Source: Paulinella micropora (taxonomy: Eukaryota; Cercozoa; Imbricatea; Euglyphida). Taken from it: 64,000 nt of DNA. Each line of letters begins with the position of its first letter. Within the stretch, counting starts at the first letter, position 1. A program made the translations under genes and the position numbers. The notes under the pieces are model-generated. The model was not told the origin of the DNA. It saw only the letters and a program-made list of their open reading frames with translations, and did not search any database. The DNA lies in contig BJOX01000215.1 of NCBI GenBank assembly GCA_009731375.1, positions 612,583 through 676,582 of the forward strand, in the 5' to 3' direction. Below, in pieces: positions 1 to 10,520 of the stretch.

Positions 1-120
1 GGGAAAGACGGACTCATCACGTACCCTGGCGCTTGTGCAGTGGGGGAGGGGGCTGGGGAGCAGGCTTCCCCGCGCCGGTGGCGGGCTGCAGAGAGCTGGG
101 CCTTCCCGCGGGAGCGCCCA
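1..120. repeat. 120-bp direct repeat, copy 1 (second copy at 586-705)
   Basis: Bases 1-120 recur, apparently without change, at 586-705, where the copy stops at a 10-N gap. This looks like two contig ends sharing sequence, or a true short repeat that broke the assembly. Read on the minus strand, the copy resembles the Ser/Pro/Ala-rich linker of the primase-helicase fusion (plus strand about 3640-3700), so it may derive from that gene. Confidence 0.85.
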
Positions 121-777
121 GAGGTGCGCACTCTAAACTGGGGGCGCGAGCTGCTGAAATCGCAGCAGCTCGCGCCCCCAGATCACTGCGCAGATTGTGA
201 GGATGGGGTCCCTTGGCTGCAAAAACAACAGAAAAAGAGCGCGAGCGAGCGAGAGAGAGAGAGAGCGCTTTTATACAAACAGCGTTTTCTTGCTGAGTGA
301 GCCCCCCCCCCTGTTCCGGTGCGAGTGGGAGTGCGATACGGTCGAAAAAGGCAGCAGTCCGCGCGAAAAAGGCAGTAGTTTTCTTGAAAAGGGCAGCACA
401 CCACCGCGCCCCCCCCCTGATAATCACTGTGGGTTCTGTGTGTTAAGAGATAGTAAGTAGATGCGAGATATTTGCACCCTCGCACCCCGCTCGCAGGCGC
501 GCGGTGCCACCCGGAGCACAGTGTGTGATACGGTCAAAAAAGGCAGTAGTCTGCATTAAAACGGCAGCACACACGGAGGGGGGGGGGGAAAGACGGACTC
601 ATCACGTACCCTGGCGCTTGTGCAGTGGGGGAGGGGGCTGGGGAGCAGGCTTCCCCGCGCCGGTGGCGGGCTGCAGAGAGCTGGGCCTTCCCGCGGGAGC
701 GCCCANNNNNNNNNNTTATGATACACCGATGAATATTTGTGTGTCCTTTGCGCTCTCTCTGGTGAGCATTTTTCTCT
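121..777. other. Intergenic region with short repeats, a hairpin and a 10-N gap
   Basis: No convincing gene is seen. There is a GA-repeat near 249-266 followed by a TATA-like TTTTATAC at about 270. A motif of the form GATACGGTC(A/G)AAAAAGG occurs twice, near 334-351 and 527-544, each followed by related purine-rich sequence and a G/C homopolymer. The second copy of the 120-bp repeat lies at 586-705 and is followed by ten Ns at 706-715. The region is immediately 3' of the fusion gene that ends at 778. Confidence 0.6.
140..179. repeat. Perfect inverted repeat, 17-bp arms
   Basis: The left arm at 140-156 and right arm at 163-179 (CAGCAGCTCGCGCCCCC) are exact reverse complements separated by a 6-base loop. 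The hairpin would be very stable. It could be a terminator, a recombination site or a replication signal; the sequence does not decide. Confidence 0.85.
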
Positions 778-3553
778 CTAGCGTGTGTAATCGCCCGCAG
801 GAGGCTGGGTCGCGAGTGTGCAAGCCTCTGCTATGTCAAAAGCTGTTTGCCCTTTAAACGTGTCGGGTGCGATTTCGTACACTGAGAAAGTTTTATTCCC
901 TATTTTAAAAGTTCCGTCTGGTCGAGCTGGGTTTTTGTTTCGCACTAGTTTGCATGGGAGCAGCAACGGCATAACATCTTTGGTAGCAGAGAGTGCTGCC
1001 TGCAGAGACAGCACCTTGCTTTCGTCGTCGAGGGCTGCTAGCACGTGTGCACTTGGGGTCCACTTTTCCCGCGCGACGCGACAGCCTGCGCGAAGTGCGC
1101 GCAGGGACTGCGTGAGCTGCTTGGAGTCGATTTCCCGGGTTTCGAACTGCAGAACCCGATTGTCTTTGTGGAGGCTGCACTTAAGGGCGGTTAGGAAGGA
1201 GGCCACTGCTGCTAGGGCTGGAAGCTTGACTTTTTGGCTATCAAAGAGGGACACGAAATTCCCTGGCTTAAACTCCTGCGCATAGATATCAGCTAAGGTG
1301 TAATCACAAAGCAGCTTAAACCAGGTGTAGCGGCGTGAGAAATCCTTGGCAAGGCACTCGCTGACAATCTCCCAGGAAGGTCGTAGGGTGGGGAAGGTAG
1401 CAGCAAAGGTGAAGAGGGCAGTTCGGTCTTTGCGCTTTTCCTGTGCCAGCGTGGGTTTCTGGGCGACCAGCGCGCGTTCTTCCTCGTTGAGGACTCCGCT
1501 CTGCAGGCGTTTGGCTTCCTGTACAATGTCGCCCCAGCTAGGCGGCGGGGTCTCTTCTGCAAGCTGGGGCTCCACAGACTCCCCCTCTTCCTCCTGGTCG
1601 CCCTCTTGCTCGGAGTCTTGTTCCTCCGCTCTTCGGCGGGACGCGTAGGCTGCTATCACTGCCTCCTCCACCTGTGCGCGCGCTGCCAGACGTTCCCGAC
1701 GGCTCTCGCGCTGCTCGCGAGTCTGCTCCTTTGCTTCGGCACGCGCGGTCGAATGCGCTTCGCGCAGCGCCTTTTTCTCGTCGCAGGGAAGTGTGCGCTC
1801 TTGGTCGTTTCTGGCGCGGAGGTAGTCATGCCTTTGTGAGACGGGGGGGAGCCGGATGGAGCTGTAGTCCACCTGGGTGATGTCATGACCCATATCGCGC
1901 AGGTACCAGAAGAGCTCGCGGAGGGCATGCCGGCGCGCGAAAGAGTACTGGAGTGTGTTGTAAGACGCGCATTGTGCAACCCAGGGTTCCGAGACCTCCC
2001 AGTGCATGGTACCGTCCTCGCCCTTGACGTGCACCAAACGAGAGCAGCTGCTGTCCACGCCGAATTGGCTCTCTACGTGAACTGTGTGGCTCTCCTCTCG
2101 GTCGATCGATTTCCGCACCTGGGCGAGCGTGTCAGGCCCCCGCCCTCCTGCAGGGGCACGCGGCTGGGCGACGTACAGGTGCCACTGCGCCTGCCTGAGC
2201 TGCCTCACGCGGCCGGCCATCTGCATGTAGTGCAGCAAAGGGATGTGGGGGTTGTTTAGGAGGATAAACATGACGTCGAAGTGGTCGCACGAAATATCAA
2301 CACCCGCAGTAAGCACGCTCGTCCAGAAAACACAATCGCATTTCTTCCACTCGTTTACGAGGTCTTCGTTGCTGCAGGCAAAGTCTGACATGCGCGGGCT
2401 GTTCTGATGATAAAAAAGAATGCGTATGCCCGGGAACTTGCTTTCCAGAAAGCGCTTGAGCGCCGAGCCCTGCTTTTTGGAACCCAATGGCAGCGCAACG
2501 CGCTGGCCTCGGCAAATGGCTAGCATATTAAGTGAGCGTTTGAAGCTGGTGTGGCTGCGGTGCACGAAACAGCGGCGGTACATGTGCGCGGTGTAAGTGC
2601 TCCAGTAATGGATCGTGTTCCTAGGCGTTGCGTCGCCCCCGCCGAGCTGGCGCTCGGCGGCAGGCCCCGTGTTCAGCAGGGTCTGCAGGACCTGAACGCT
2701 TTTCTGGCTGAGAAAGGCATCCATGGCCAGCACACACTTGCTTGTTCGTAGCAGGGAAGCAAACATTTGGGCGTTCTTCTGATTGATGTTGCCCTTGCAC
2801 AGCCCAGCTGTGACATTGAACAGAGTCGATTCACTTTCGTCGAGGACGACTAAGTGAAACGGGTATTTGCCAGATAGGTGATGCAGGCTTTCATACTGAT
2901 ACACACAGAAGTCGGGGTCACCGGCCCCTCGCGTTGTGTGCTGGTCTTGATAAAACTCAATTGAAAACCCGTGTGTCTCCAGCTCTTGTTGCAGGCGCCG
3001 GTAGAGTTGGAGGTCAAAGGCGATTCGGGGTCCGATTACGAGCATGCGGAACGAGTCGTTGAACCCTCGTAACTGTGCCAGCGTTTCCATTTCCTCGTCT
3101 GTAAAAATCCCAGTCGGGTTGATCCCCTTGATTGCCAACAGTAACTGGATAAACGCTTCTGTCTTCCCACAGCCCATGTGAGCTCGCACAAAGACAAGGC
3201 GAGCCTCCTTCGGGAGTGCGAGCTTGCGCACCCACCGGTCATCGTACTTATGTTCATTTTGTGGTAGAGCTGCCCCTACATACAATTGCTCTGCACCACA
3301 ATACTCGAGGTGTTCGGGTAGCGTGCGGAGCAGACGGTAGCCACCCGCCCCGCGCAGCTCGGCGTCTGCTATCTGCTGCGCCCTGGCGAGGTCAGGTAAT
3401 TCTGGCGGCCGAGAAAGCGTGCGCTTTGCCGCAGCACGAGGCGTGCGACGACGGCGTCCACCGCGCAAGGGGCGGGCAGAGGCGCCGCGCCCCCTCGACG
3501 ACGGGGCAGAGCGCCTCTGCCCGCTGCTGCGACTGCTGCTACTGCTGCTACTA

Positions 3554-3586
<33 letters not shown>

Positions 3587-5841
3587 TGTTCGGTCTCGTC
3601 GTCGTCTTTGTCGTCGTCTTCTTGGTCCAGACGCCGGCGCTTGTGCGGGGGGCTGGAACCAGCAGGCTCCCCTGCGCTGGCGGCGGGCTGCGGGGAAGCC
3701 TGTGACTTCTTGCGCTCTGTGCACAAGGAGCAGGCCTGCAGCCACCACGCCTGTAGGTCCATGACGATGCGGAGCTGGCTGCGGGCGGCCAGCTCCCCGG
3801 GGCAATCTGGGCAGGGGACCAAGAATTCGTCGGTGCGGTGGTACCTGACGGCCGCTGCGGCGCGGCCCTTGGCCTTGCTTTCTTGCTTTTCGTCATCTTC
3901 GTCATTGTCGTCGTCGCCATTCGGGCCATCCCCGTCTTCTTTGTCAGAGGCGGATTCCTCCTCCTCTGAGGAGGAGGGGGGATCCTGGTCTTCGGCTTGG
4001 GAGCCTTGCGCTGGCCGCCGTCGCTTGGCCCTGCGCTGCTTGCGCGCGGGCTCAGCCGGTGCTTTGCGCGACCCGGAGACCACCACCTGTTTGAGCAGCG
4101 ACGTGACGGCTGCGGGCCAGCCGGCCTCCTCTTCCAAAAAGCTCTGGAGCTCGCTGAAGCGCGAGGAAACCAAGTGGGGCAGAAGCTCTTGGGCGAGCGC
4201 AGTGCGCTCGGTGTCCGTGAGCTCACGCGCCCCCCCCTCCGACCCGCCGCTGCCTCCTCGGGCTGGGCCCTTGTTTTCGTCCTTGACTTCCTCGACGAAG
4301 ATGGGTCGTTCTTCCCCTTCTTCGTCGTCGTCGACGTCGCTCGCTGCGTCTTCTGCGGCGCGGGGCGCGTGCCTTCCTAGGCGGTTGGCCCACGGGGCGG
4401 GGGGAGGTGTAGGCGCAGGCGCGCCGGCGGGCATGCCGGCCCCTGTTTCGAACAGATTCCCCACTAGGATCGTTTTCGAGCGGTCGTGGACGCTGCGACA
4501 TTTCCGGCCGTGACAGCCGTAGAAAACGTTCCCGCCGGCGCCCAGAAACATGTAGCCATTATTGCTTTTCTGATATATGGATGTTGTATCGTTCGCAAGA
4601 GCAGTAATGCCTACTCCCTCGTCGTCCTCGTCGTCGTCTACTGGCTGGTTCTGCTGTCTGGCGTGACGTCGTTGGCGGCGCGCCTCTTGGACGAGGCACA
4701 GGCGCCCGCGCTTGTCACGTTTGTCAGTGTGCACGACAAAGCAGATAGAGCCCGACTTTCTGTCGGGCTGCACGGACAGGGTGGACGTTCTGTCGCCCCA
4801 GCGCGACAAGAGTCGGGCCATTTGGTTGAGGATGGCGCGCTGGTGGTTGTGGATGACGGCCGGCGGTGGGCCGCGGGCCAGCCCGCCTTCGCGGGCGGGA
4901 CGCGGTCCGCGGGCGGCGGCCTGCTGCTGCGGCGGGGAGGGTGGCACGGTGACGGTGGCGGGACCGCGCGGAGAGTGGCTGGGGCAGTGCATGAGGAATT
5001 CGTTGTAGCTGGGCAGAGGGAGAGGAGCGGCTCCCGCTCGCAGGAGGTCTTGTATCTTCTGAGAGCCGGGGATTCGCCAGCAGCGCTTTTTGGAGTAGAC
5101 GCTGGGGTCGATGATGTTGCCGCTGTTTTTGGTGTGATGGTAGAGCGGCGAGGAGGCGTCGAAGCGGAGCCTGGAAGTCACGAGGTTTGCCAGCTCGGGC
5201 GGGGCCGCGGCTGGCTCGGTTGGCTCGTGGACCCGGAGGAGCCAGTGCCGGACGAATTCGCCTGCTTCGTGCACCGAGTCGAAGATGATGTTTGGGAAAG
5301 CTACGTGGAAGGAGTTTTTATACCAGCTACCGGGGTTTTTGGCGTCGTTGGGGGGACAGAGGCGCCCGAAGTCGTGGCTGTGCATGTCGTCGGCGGCCGA
5401 GGGTGGAAGCCCCAGCGCGGCGAGAGCGAGGCCTACGGCGTCCCGGAGTGCGAGCAGACGTTGGGGGGACTCTGTGTCGGGCGCGTCACCCTGCGAATAC
5501 CATTCCAGATCCAGGTAGAGTGAGCACGAGTCGGTGATGATGGAAAAGAAGCTGCGTTCCATCCCGTTGAAGCGGCTGTAGATCTCGTGATAAAAGGTTT
5601 GGGCGTCGGGGCAGGAGCCAAACAGGTGGCGCTCGGCTCGCTGTTGCGAGCCGAGCGAGTCGGGGCCGGGGGGCAAGTTGAGTTTATAGAAAAAGGTGTG
5701 CTGCAGCTCTTTGCCCTTGGCAAAGCAGGCCTCTCCTGGGAACGAGCCCTTGCCGCTGGATTCGAAGAGCTGGATTGGTCTGGGCAGATTGTGCGTGATC
5801 GTGACGACGCGGGGCTGCCGCCTCGCTCCGTCGGCAGACAT
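778..5841 (-). CDS. Primase (PrimPol)-zinc linker-UL9-like origin-binding helicase fusion
   Basis: This 1687-residue protein should prime and open DNA at the replication origin. The N-terminal archaeo-eukaryotic primase has the DxE motif in LYLDLEWY near residue 107, an S-x-H motif in NSFHVAFP, and the third motif in IIDPSVYSKKRCWRIPG. A zinc-knuckle-like CHGRKC follows near residue 445. An acidic linker with a polyserine run contains a CxxC pair (VPCPDCP ... CSLC) near 680-710. The C-terminal half is a superfamily 2 helicase of the herpesvirus UL9 type: Walker A HMGCGKTEAF near 890, Walker B VVLDESES near 997, motif V TSVLTAGVDIS near 1177 and motif VI QMAGRVRQLR near 1209. The ATG at 5841 is the first possible start and directly abuts an N gap, so the promoter is not visible. 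Primase-UL9 helicase fusions are known in giant viruses. All key residues are present and the frame is intact. Confidence 0.93.
5630..5657. repeat. Hairpin with 12-bp arms inside the primase-helicase gene
   Basis: CGCTCGGCTCGC at 5630-5641 and its exact reverse complement at 5646-5657 flank a TGTT loop. It is one of several stable hairpins located inside coding sequence in this window. Confidence 0.75.
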
Positions 5842-6097
5842 GCCNNNNNNNNNNNNNNNNNNNNNNNNNNNNNNNNNNNNNNNNNNNNNNNNNNNNNNNN
5901 NNNNNNNNNNNNNNNNNNNNNNNNNNNNNNNNNNNNNNNNNNNNNNNNNNNNNNNNNNNNNNNNNNNNNNNNNNNNNNNNNNNNNNNNNNNNNNNNNNNN
6001 NNNNNNNNNNNNNNNNNNNNNNNNNNNNNNNNNNNNNNNNCCCCCCCCCCCTCAGGCACCCCCCCCGGGCGCGTCGCACAGCCCCTTTGCTCCTGGA
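5842..6097. other. Assembly gap (Ns) ending in a poly-C tract
   Basis: Ns fill 5845-6040 and a C-run follows at 6041-6052. The promoter of the fusion gene starting at 5841 is lost here. Confidence 0.9.
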
Positions 6098-6270
6098 CAC
6101 GCAGCGCCTGAGGCACGGGGAAGGTGATGTATGCTCGCCTCCGACAATCTGGAGCCCCACCGCGTGCAGGTGGACAAGTGCGGAGCGGCGACGAGAGAGT
6201 ATAATTTTTTTTAATTAAATACGAAGCCTCGGTGTTTTGTGAGACATTCGCAGATTGTATTTTAATTAAA
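6098..6270 (+). pseudogene. Internally deleted, decayed copy of the UL9-like fragment at 8.3-8.9 kb
   Basis: Bases 6098-6120 match about 8317-8340 (the degenerate Walker A coding region). Bases 6123-6195 match about 8494-8570. The tail at about 6222-6262 matches the 3' untranslated part at about 8899-8945, including a GAGACATTCGCAG string. The sequence between these blocks is missing, so this is an internally deleted duplicate with no useful reading frame. It shows that the region has been rearranged by duplication and deletion. Confidence 0.75.
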
Positions 6271-6537
6271 AAAACTTTTTCTTTGGTCTGGGAAAAGGGC
6301 CCTCGATGCAACCAACGCAAACCAGTTTGCCTCCTACGGTCACCAAGAGCTGGTCAGCTCTGCCGGTAGGGCAGACCGAGCTGCAACAGGCTCCACGAGT
6401 GCCCCGTCGCATGCGCAGTGTTTTTTTGTGTGAGAGGGGGGGGGGCGCCTCGCCCCCCGCCTGTTGGGTTTTTTTTCATTTGGGGTAGTTTGAGTGAGTG
6501 AGCGTGGCTAGAACTTGTGTGCGCAAAAGTGCTCTAA
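6271..6537. other. Intergenic region upstream of the 474-residue protein
   Basis: The region contains a G-run/C-run hairpin at about 6436-6460. From about 6487 onward it is shared with the region upstream of 8066. No separate gene is seen. Confidence 0.5.
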
Positions 6538-6634
6538 ATGAGAAAAGGTGGACGGCAGAACCGCAAGAAGAAAAAGAAGAAGACGAGCAAGAGCCCGGCG
6601 GCGTTTGGTCCTGGACAGGCTTATGAGCCGGTGG
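6487..6634 (+). repeat. Direct repeat copy 1: promoter plus first ~30 codons
   Basis: The leader GAGTGAGTGAGCGTGG and the following sequence, including the lysine-rich N-terminal codons, recur at 8019-8168 with a few changes and a longer AAG run. The duplicated block carries the upstream region and start codon of the 6538 gene. Confidence 0.9.
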
Positions 6635-7962
6635 ACTTGGGTGGGTTAGCTCAGCTGGCTGTGCTGACAGAGGCGCAGGACAACCGGTGTTGTGACAACA
6701 ACAAATTGTATCTCAGAGATCACAAGACCAAGACGGACCTAATGCTGCGCGGGCTGTGTCCCAGATTGTCGGAGCCGGAGGTGGAGCAGAAGCTTTCGCG
6801 CGTGAGCCTGGAAGTCACGTGTTGCGCCATAAGCCCCACGACTATGAAGACGTTGTGCCAAGGCTTCCAGTTGCTACCACGGGTGTTGGCGCAGGTGTTG
6901 GCAGCCACGTGCCGGCGGCCCGCCAGCGCGCTTTCGTCTGAGGACAATGCCTTTTTCTTGGGGCTTTTGCCGCACCAAGACTGGACCGCAGAGCAGCAGC
7001 AGAATGCGTTTGCGCCGCTGGCCCTAGACATAAAAACATGTGAGCTGCTGGTCAGGCTTGCTTGCATAGAGCCCATCCGAGTCAGCTTGCGGCACGACCC
7101 CACGAGTATGGAGCGGGGAGTGCTGCTGCCTCCGCAGCACGGCCCGCTGCGGGGGGCTTGCCAACTGAACCTCACCGCTTTTCTGCTCGTAGTCGTTAGG
7201 ATCTACCATAACGTGGAAGCCAACGTGGAGCTGCTGGAAGTACACGTGAACCTGGCGGAGGATCTGGCGCAGAGAGGGGTGCGACGGGCCTGGGACTGGC
7301 TGGCGCGGAAGACGCCGCCGGGAGAGCAAGCGGACCCTTGGTTTCTAGAGAAGCTGTTGTTTGCCCCGGCTGGCCAGCCGCAGTCCGAAGCGCAGAGGGG
7401 ATTTGTCAGCGAGATAGCAGCTTGTTTTCGCGAGGAGAAAATGCCAAGCTACGGCAAGGCGAAGCTGCTGATGAGTATATTGTGGCAACATCTGCTCTCT
7501 CCTCCCCAGGGTGAGGGCGCTGGTGCGGAGGACTGTCGAAGCGCGGAGTTAAGCCTGTACGTCCCGCAGATTTGCCATTTCTGTGTGCAGAGCAGCACGC
7601 AAGACTTTTTGAAGCGCGGGGTCCGTGGCCAGGGCCGTTTCTGCGCCACGACGAGGCTGTCTCCGTGCTGCCTTGGTACCCCCGAGTGCGACAGGGATGC
7701 CTGCAGGAGCCTTGGTGCGTCGGCGTGCAAGAAGGCCCCTACGCTCTGCCGTCTGTTGGCCAGCGAAGCTGAGGCCAGGCTTGCATCTGCGGTGGTAGGC
7801 GTGTCGAGCGAGGCGGACAGTGGCAACCGCGCGGTGCTGGCCCTCGGGGCTTTTCAGAGACAGTTTCTACTGTCGGCTCCCGTCCAACAACAAAGAGTGG
7901 CCGCCAGCCTCCTTCGCCCCGGGGGGGCATGCCAGTCACAAAACAAACAAATATTGAGGTGA
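6538..7962 (+). CDS. Unknown 474-residue protein with lysine-rich N-terminus
   Basis: I do not recognise a family. The ATG at 6538 opens a very basic N-terminus (RKKKKKKTSKS), which could bind nucleic acid or direct nuclear import. The rest is a leucine- and cysteine-containing, probably globular and helical domain with no membrane segment. Cysteines cluster in the C-terminal half (CHFC near residue 342, then further single cysteines), without a pattern I can name. The gene sits between a decayed UL9-like copy and a second UL9-like fragment whose start region is a copy of this gene's own. It ends with TGA, followed by a G/C-rich hairpin. Confidence 0.7.
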   Translation: MRKGGRQNRKKKKKKTSKSPAAFGPGQAYEPVDLGGLAQLAVLTEAQDNRCCDNNKLYLRDHKTKTDLMLRGLCPRLSEPEVEQKLSRVSLEVTCCAISPTTMKTLCQGFQLLPRVLAQVLAATCRRPASALSSEDNAFFLGLLPHQDWTAEQQQNAFAPLALDIKTCELLVRLACIEPIRVSLRHDPTSMERGVLLPPQHGPLRGACQLNLTAFLLVVVRIYHNVEANVELLEVHVNLAEDLAQRGVRRAWDWLARKTPPGEQADPWFLEKLLFAPAGQPQSEAQRGFVSEIAACFREEKMPSYGKAKLLMSILWQHLLSPPQGEGAGAEDCRSAELSLYVPQICHFCVQSSTQDFLKRGVRGQGRFCATTRLSPCCLGTPECDRDACRSLGASACKKAPTLCRLLASEAEARLASAVVGVSSEADSGNRAVLALGAFQRQFLLSAPVQQQRVAASLLRPGGACQSQNKQILR

Positions 7963-8018
7963 GGGGAGGGGGGGCGCACCCCCCTCCTTTGGGGTTTGTT
8001 TTTTTTGCGTACTAGTTG

Positions 8019-8168
8019 GAGTGAGTGAGCGTGGGCTAGAACTTGTGTGCGCAAAAGTGCTCTAAATGAAAAAAGGTGGACGGCAGAACCGCAAGAAGAA
8101 GAAGAAGAAGAAGAAGACGAGCAAGAGCCCGGCGGCGTTTGGTCCTGGACAGGCTTATGAGCCGGGGG
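8019..8168 (+). repeat. Direct repeat copy 2: promoter plus first ~30 codons of the 6538 gene
   Basis: This is the counterpart of 6487-6634. The reading frame from ATG 8066 encodes the same basic N-terminus with two extra lysines, then runs into a palindromic element and stops at 8237-8239. Confidence 0.9.
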
Positions 8169-8835
8169 GCATGCTGCCCCCCGACCCTCTCCCCGCTCTC
8201 GCTTCTAGCCCGCGCCAGCGGGCTGGGGGGAGGATTTGAAGATTCCGTCGTTCACCCGCGGCAACGATCGCTACGTGAAGCCGTATCTACTGAACAAGGC
8301 CACACGGCTGTCGCTTGTGCGCAGCGCCTGGGGCACGGGGAAGAAGTATGCGCTGGCGAACCTAATCTTGGCTCTGCAGGGTGTCGATTGCGAGGCGGTC
8401 CGGGCGGCGTACAGCGTCCAAGAGCGGCGGGCGCTGCAAGGTCTCCTGCAGGCGCCCCTGCGCGTGCTCGTAATCAGTTCGGGACGGACGGGGGACGTGA
8501 TGTATGGTCGCCTCCGGAAACACCTGGAGCCTCACCGCGTGCAGGTGGACAGGTGTGGAGCGGGGACGCGGCGGAGTGACAAGCTTTGCTCAGAGATCAA
8601 CAATCTGCACCAGCTGCTGGGGGAGGAGGTTGCCCCCTTCCAGCTGGTAGTTTTGAACGAGAGCGAGGAATTGCTGAGCAGCATGTTTATGGACGAGTGT
8701 GTTCGGCACCCGCGGTGGGATGAGAACAGGGAGGCGTTCGAGCGCTTGCTGCGTGCCTCGCAGGCCATAATCTGCTGGGACCCGTTTCTTGGCAGAAAGA
8801 CAGAGGATGTTATAAAAACTCTTCTTTATTTTTAG
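8066..8835 (+). pseudogene. Truncated UL9-like helicase fragment fused behind a copied N-terminus
   Basis: From 8209 to 8835 an open frame encodes about 200 residues that follow the first half of the UL9-like helicase domain of the fusion gene. Both nucleotide-binding motifs are damaged: Walker A reads SAWGTGKKYAL and Walker B reads VVLNESEELL. The second helicase domain is absent. No in-frame ATG precedes the fragment. The upstream ATG at 8066 starts a copied N-terminus of the 6538 gene in another frame and meets a palindromic element at 8161-8224. A product would need a frameshift or a non-ATG start. It is probably a dead fragment, although a dominant-negative or regulatory protein is conceivable. 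Confidence 0.75.
8161..8224 (-). repeat. Palindromic element, inverted copy A
   Basis: Read on the minus strand this carries the signature AGCCCGCTGGCGCGGGCT, a purine-rich middle, and GGGGGGCAGCATGCCCCCC. It matches copies near 39926, 55000, 55568 and 62366. Here it lies exactly between the copied N-terminus and the UL9-like fragment. Confidence 0.75.
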
Positions 8836-9494
8836 GGTTGATCCTGTGGACATTTTTCCACAGAGAAAGTATCATCCTCGGTGAAATCTATATGAAATAA
8901 AAAGCTTCGGTGTTTGTGTGAGACATTCGCAGGTTGTATTTTAATAATATTGTTTTGTCGTCGGGGGGGGGGGGGGGGGNNNNNNNNNNNNNNNNNNNNN
9001 NNNNNNNNNNNNNNNNNNNNNNNNNNNNNNNNNNNNNNNNNNNNNNNNNNNNNNNNNNNNNNNNNNNNNNNNNNNNNNNNNNNNNNNNNNNNNNNNNNNN
9101 NNNNNNNNNNNNNNNNNNNNNNNNNNNNNNNNNNNNNNNNNNNNNNNNNNNNNNNNNNNNNNNNNNNNNNNNNNNNNNNNNNNNNNNNNNNNNNNNNNNN
9201 NNNNNNNNNNNNNNNNNNNNNNNNNNNNNNNNNNNNNNNNNNNNNNNNNNNNNNNNNNNNNNNNNNNNNNNNNNNNNNNNNNNNNNNNNNNNNNNNNNNN
9301 NNNNNNNNNNNNNNNNNNNNNNNNNNNNNNNNNNNNNNNNNNNNNNNNNNNNNNNNNNNNNNNNNNNNNNNNNNNNNNNNNNNNNNNNNNNNNNNNNNNN
9401 NNNNNNNNNNNNNNNNNNNNNNNNNNNNNNNNNNNNNNNNNNNNNNNNNNNNNNNNNNNNNNNNNNNNNNNNNNNNNNNNNNNNNNNNNNNNNN

Positions 9495-9531
<37 letters not shown>

Positions 9532-9653
9532 CGCTTCTTCCCGCCCACCCCCCGCCCAACCCCCCGCAGATAAATGGTAAGGAAAGAGAAAGAAGAGAGA
9601 GAGAGAGAGAGAGAAGAGAAGCGAAGCGCGCCGGGGCCTGCCAAGATTGGTTG
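8836..9653. other. Intergenic region with a 515-base N gap bounded by poly-G
   Basis: An AATAAA at 8896-8901 probably ends the UL9-like fragment's transcript. A G-run precedes the Ns at 8980-9494, and a 37-base G-run follows at 9495-9531. A GA-repeat lies at about 9590-9614 just before the next gene. Confidence 0.8.
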
Positions 9654-10421
9654 ATGTCGAAGAGTTTGGAGCGGGGCAGCGCTGCCCCTTGCGCCGACTT
9701 GCGTTTCCACGGGACTACCTTGAAGCCGCGCCCTGACGGAACGCTTGAGATAAATGGAATCCAGGCTAGAAAGCTTGTTTTCTGCAAGACCGAGCTTAGA
9801 ACAAAAGAAGAAGATGTCTTGAAATTGAACGGCAGCCGAGTGCTAGAGCAGTTTGTTTTTCGGCAGGCGGAGGCTGCCCGGGGTGGCAGCACGCCCCCCG
9901 CCAAGTTCCAAATCAGGTTTGAGGATTGTCCAGTCTTGCGAAAAATTGTTACCGCTAGTCACAGGAGCACTTGTATTGAGGTGGCGCTCGTCAACTCCGG
10001 CCAGCTCGAGGCGGGATTGGAGGTTGGCGCACGAGAGAACCTAAAGCTTTCGTTGGAACGCAACCACGCAGCGGAGGCAAAGATCTTGCTCGGGAAGGAG
10101 CTGGACCGCCTGGTACTTCGCGTGCACGAGTGTAAGGGCCTGAAAAAGGTTGATCTGTTGGCGAGGCAGTCGGGCTCGGGCTCGCCCCGGCTGGCTCGCG
10201 AAGTCGAGCTGGAAATCGAATCGTGCCAGGGCCTAGAGAAGTTTATGCTGCCCAGTGCTTTAGCCGGAGCCAAAGCGAGCGTCAGTTTGAGGAATTGTTC
10301 TTCGCTCACAGACATAGTGCTGCCTGCTGGTGATTGGCGTTGCAGCTCTTGTGCCATCAACATCAATGTTAGCAACTCTCCAAGCTTCGGCGGCTCGCGG
10401 GGATGTGATATAGATATATAG
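9654..10421 (+). CDS. Leucine-rich-repeat-like protein, 255 residues
   Basis: The ATG at 9654 starts a protein with spaced repeats of the form L-x-x-C-x-x-L-x-x-h, for example RFEDCPVLRKIV, RVHECKGLKKVDLL, EIESCQGLEKFMLP and SLRNCSSLTDIVLP. These resemble leucine-rich repeats of the kind found in F-box and receptor proteins; no F-box is visible. There is no signal peptide, so it is probably intracellular and binds proteins. The frame is open far upstream only through N and G-tract sequence, so the first ATG after the tract is preferred. Confidence 0.7.
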   Translation: MSKSLERGSAAPCADLRFHGTTLKPRPDGTLEINGIQARKLVFCKTELRTKEEDVLKLNGSRVLEQFVFRQAEAARGGSTPPAKFQIRFEDCPVLRKIVTASHRSTCIEVALVNSGQLEAGLEVGARENLKLSLERNHAAEAKILLGKELDRLVLRVHECKGLKKVDLLARQSGSGSPRLAREVELEIESCQGLEKFMLPSALAGAKASVSLRNCSSLTDIVLPAGDWRCSSCAININVSNSPSFGGSRGCDIDI

Positions 10422-10520
10422 ATATTTAGATATTACTATTCCGCGCCGGAATTAAACAGGGATTTTTTTTCTTTTTTCTTGTGTTGTGTGTCATCATCAT
10501 CAGGCGGTTGATGGTGCCGG

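Noticed and set aside
3419-4513. Long plus-strand open frame (364 codons) opposite the primase-helicase fusion
   Set aside because: It is Ser/Arg low-complexity sequence produced by the GC-rich antisense of the fusion's linker; the minus strand carries recognised motifs.
8236-8835. Active short UL9-like helicase
   Set aside because: No ATG start, both nucleotide-binding motifs altered and no second helicase domain.
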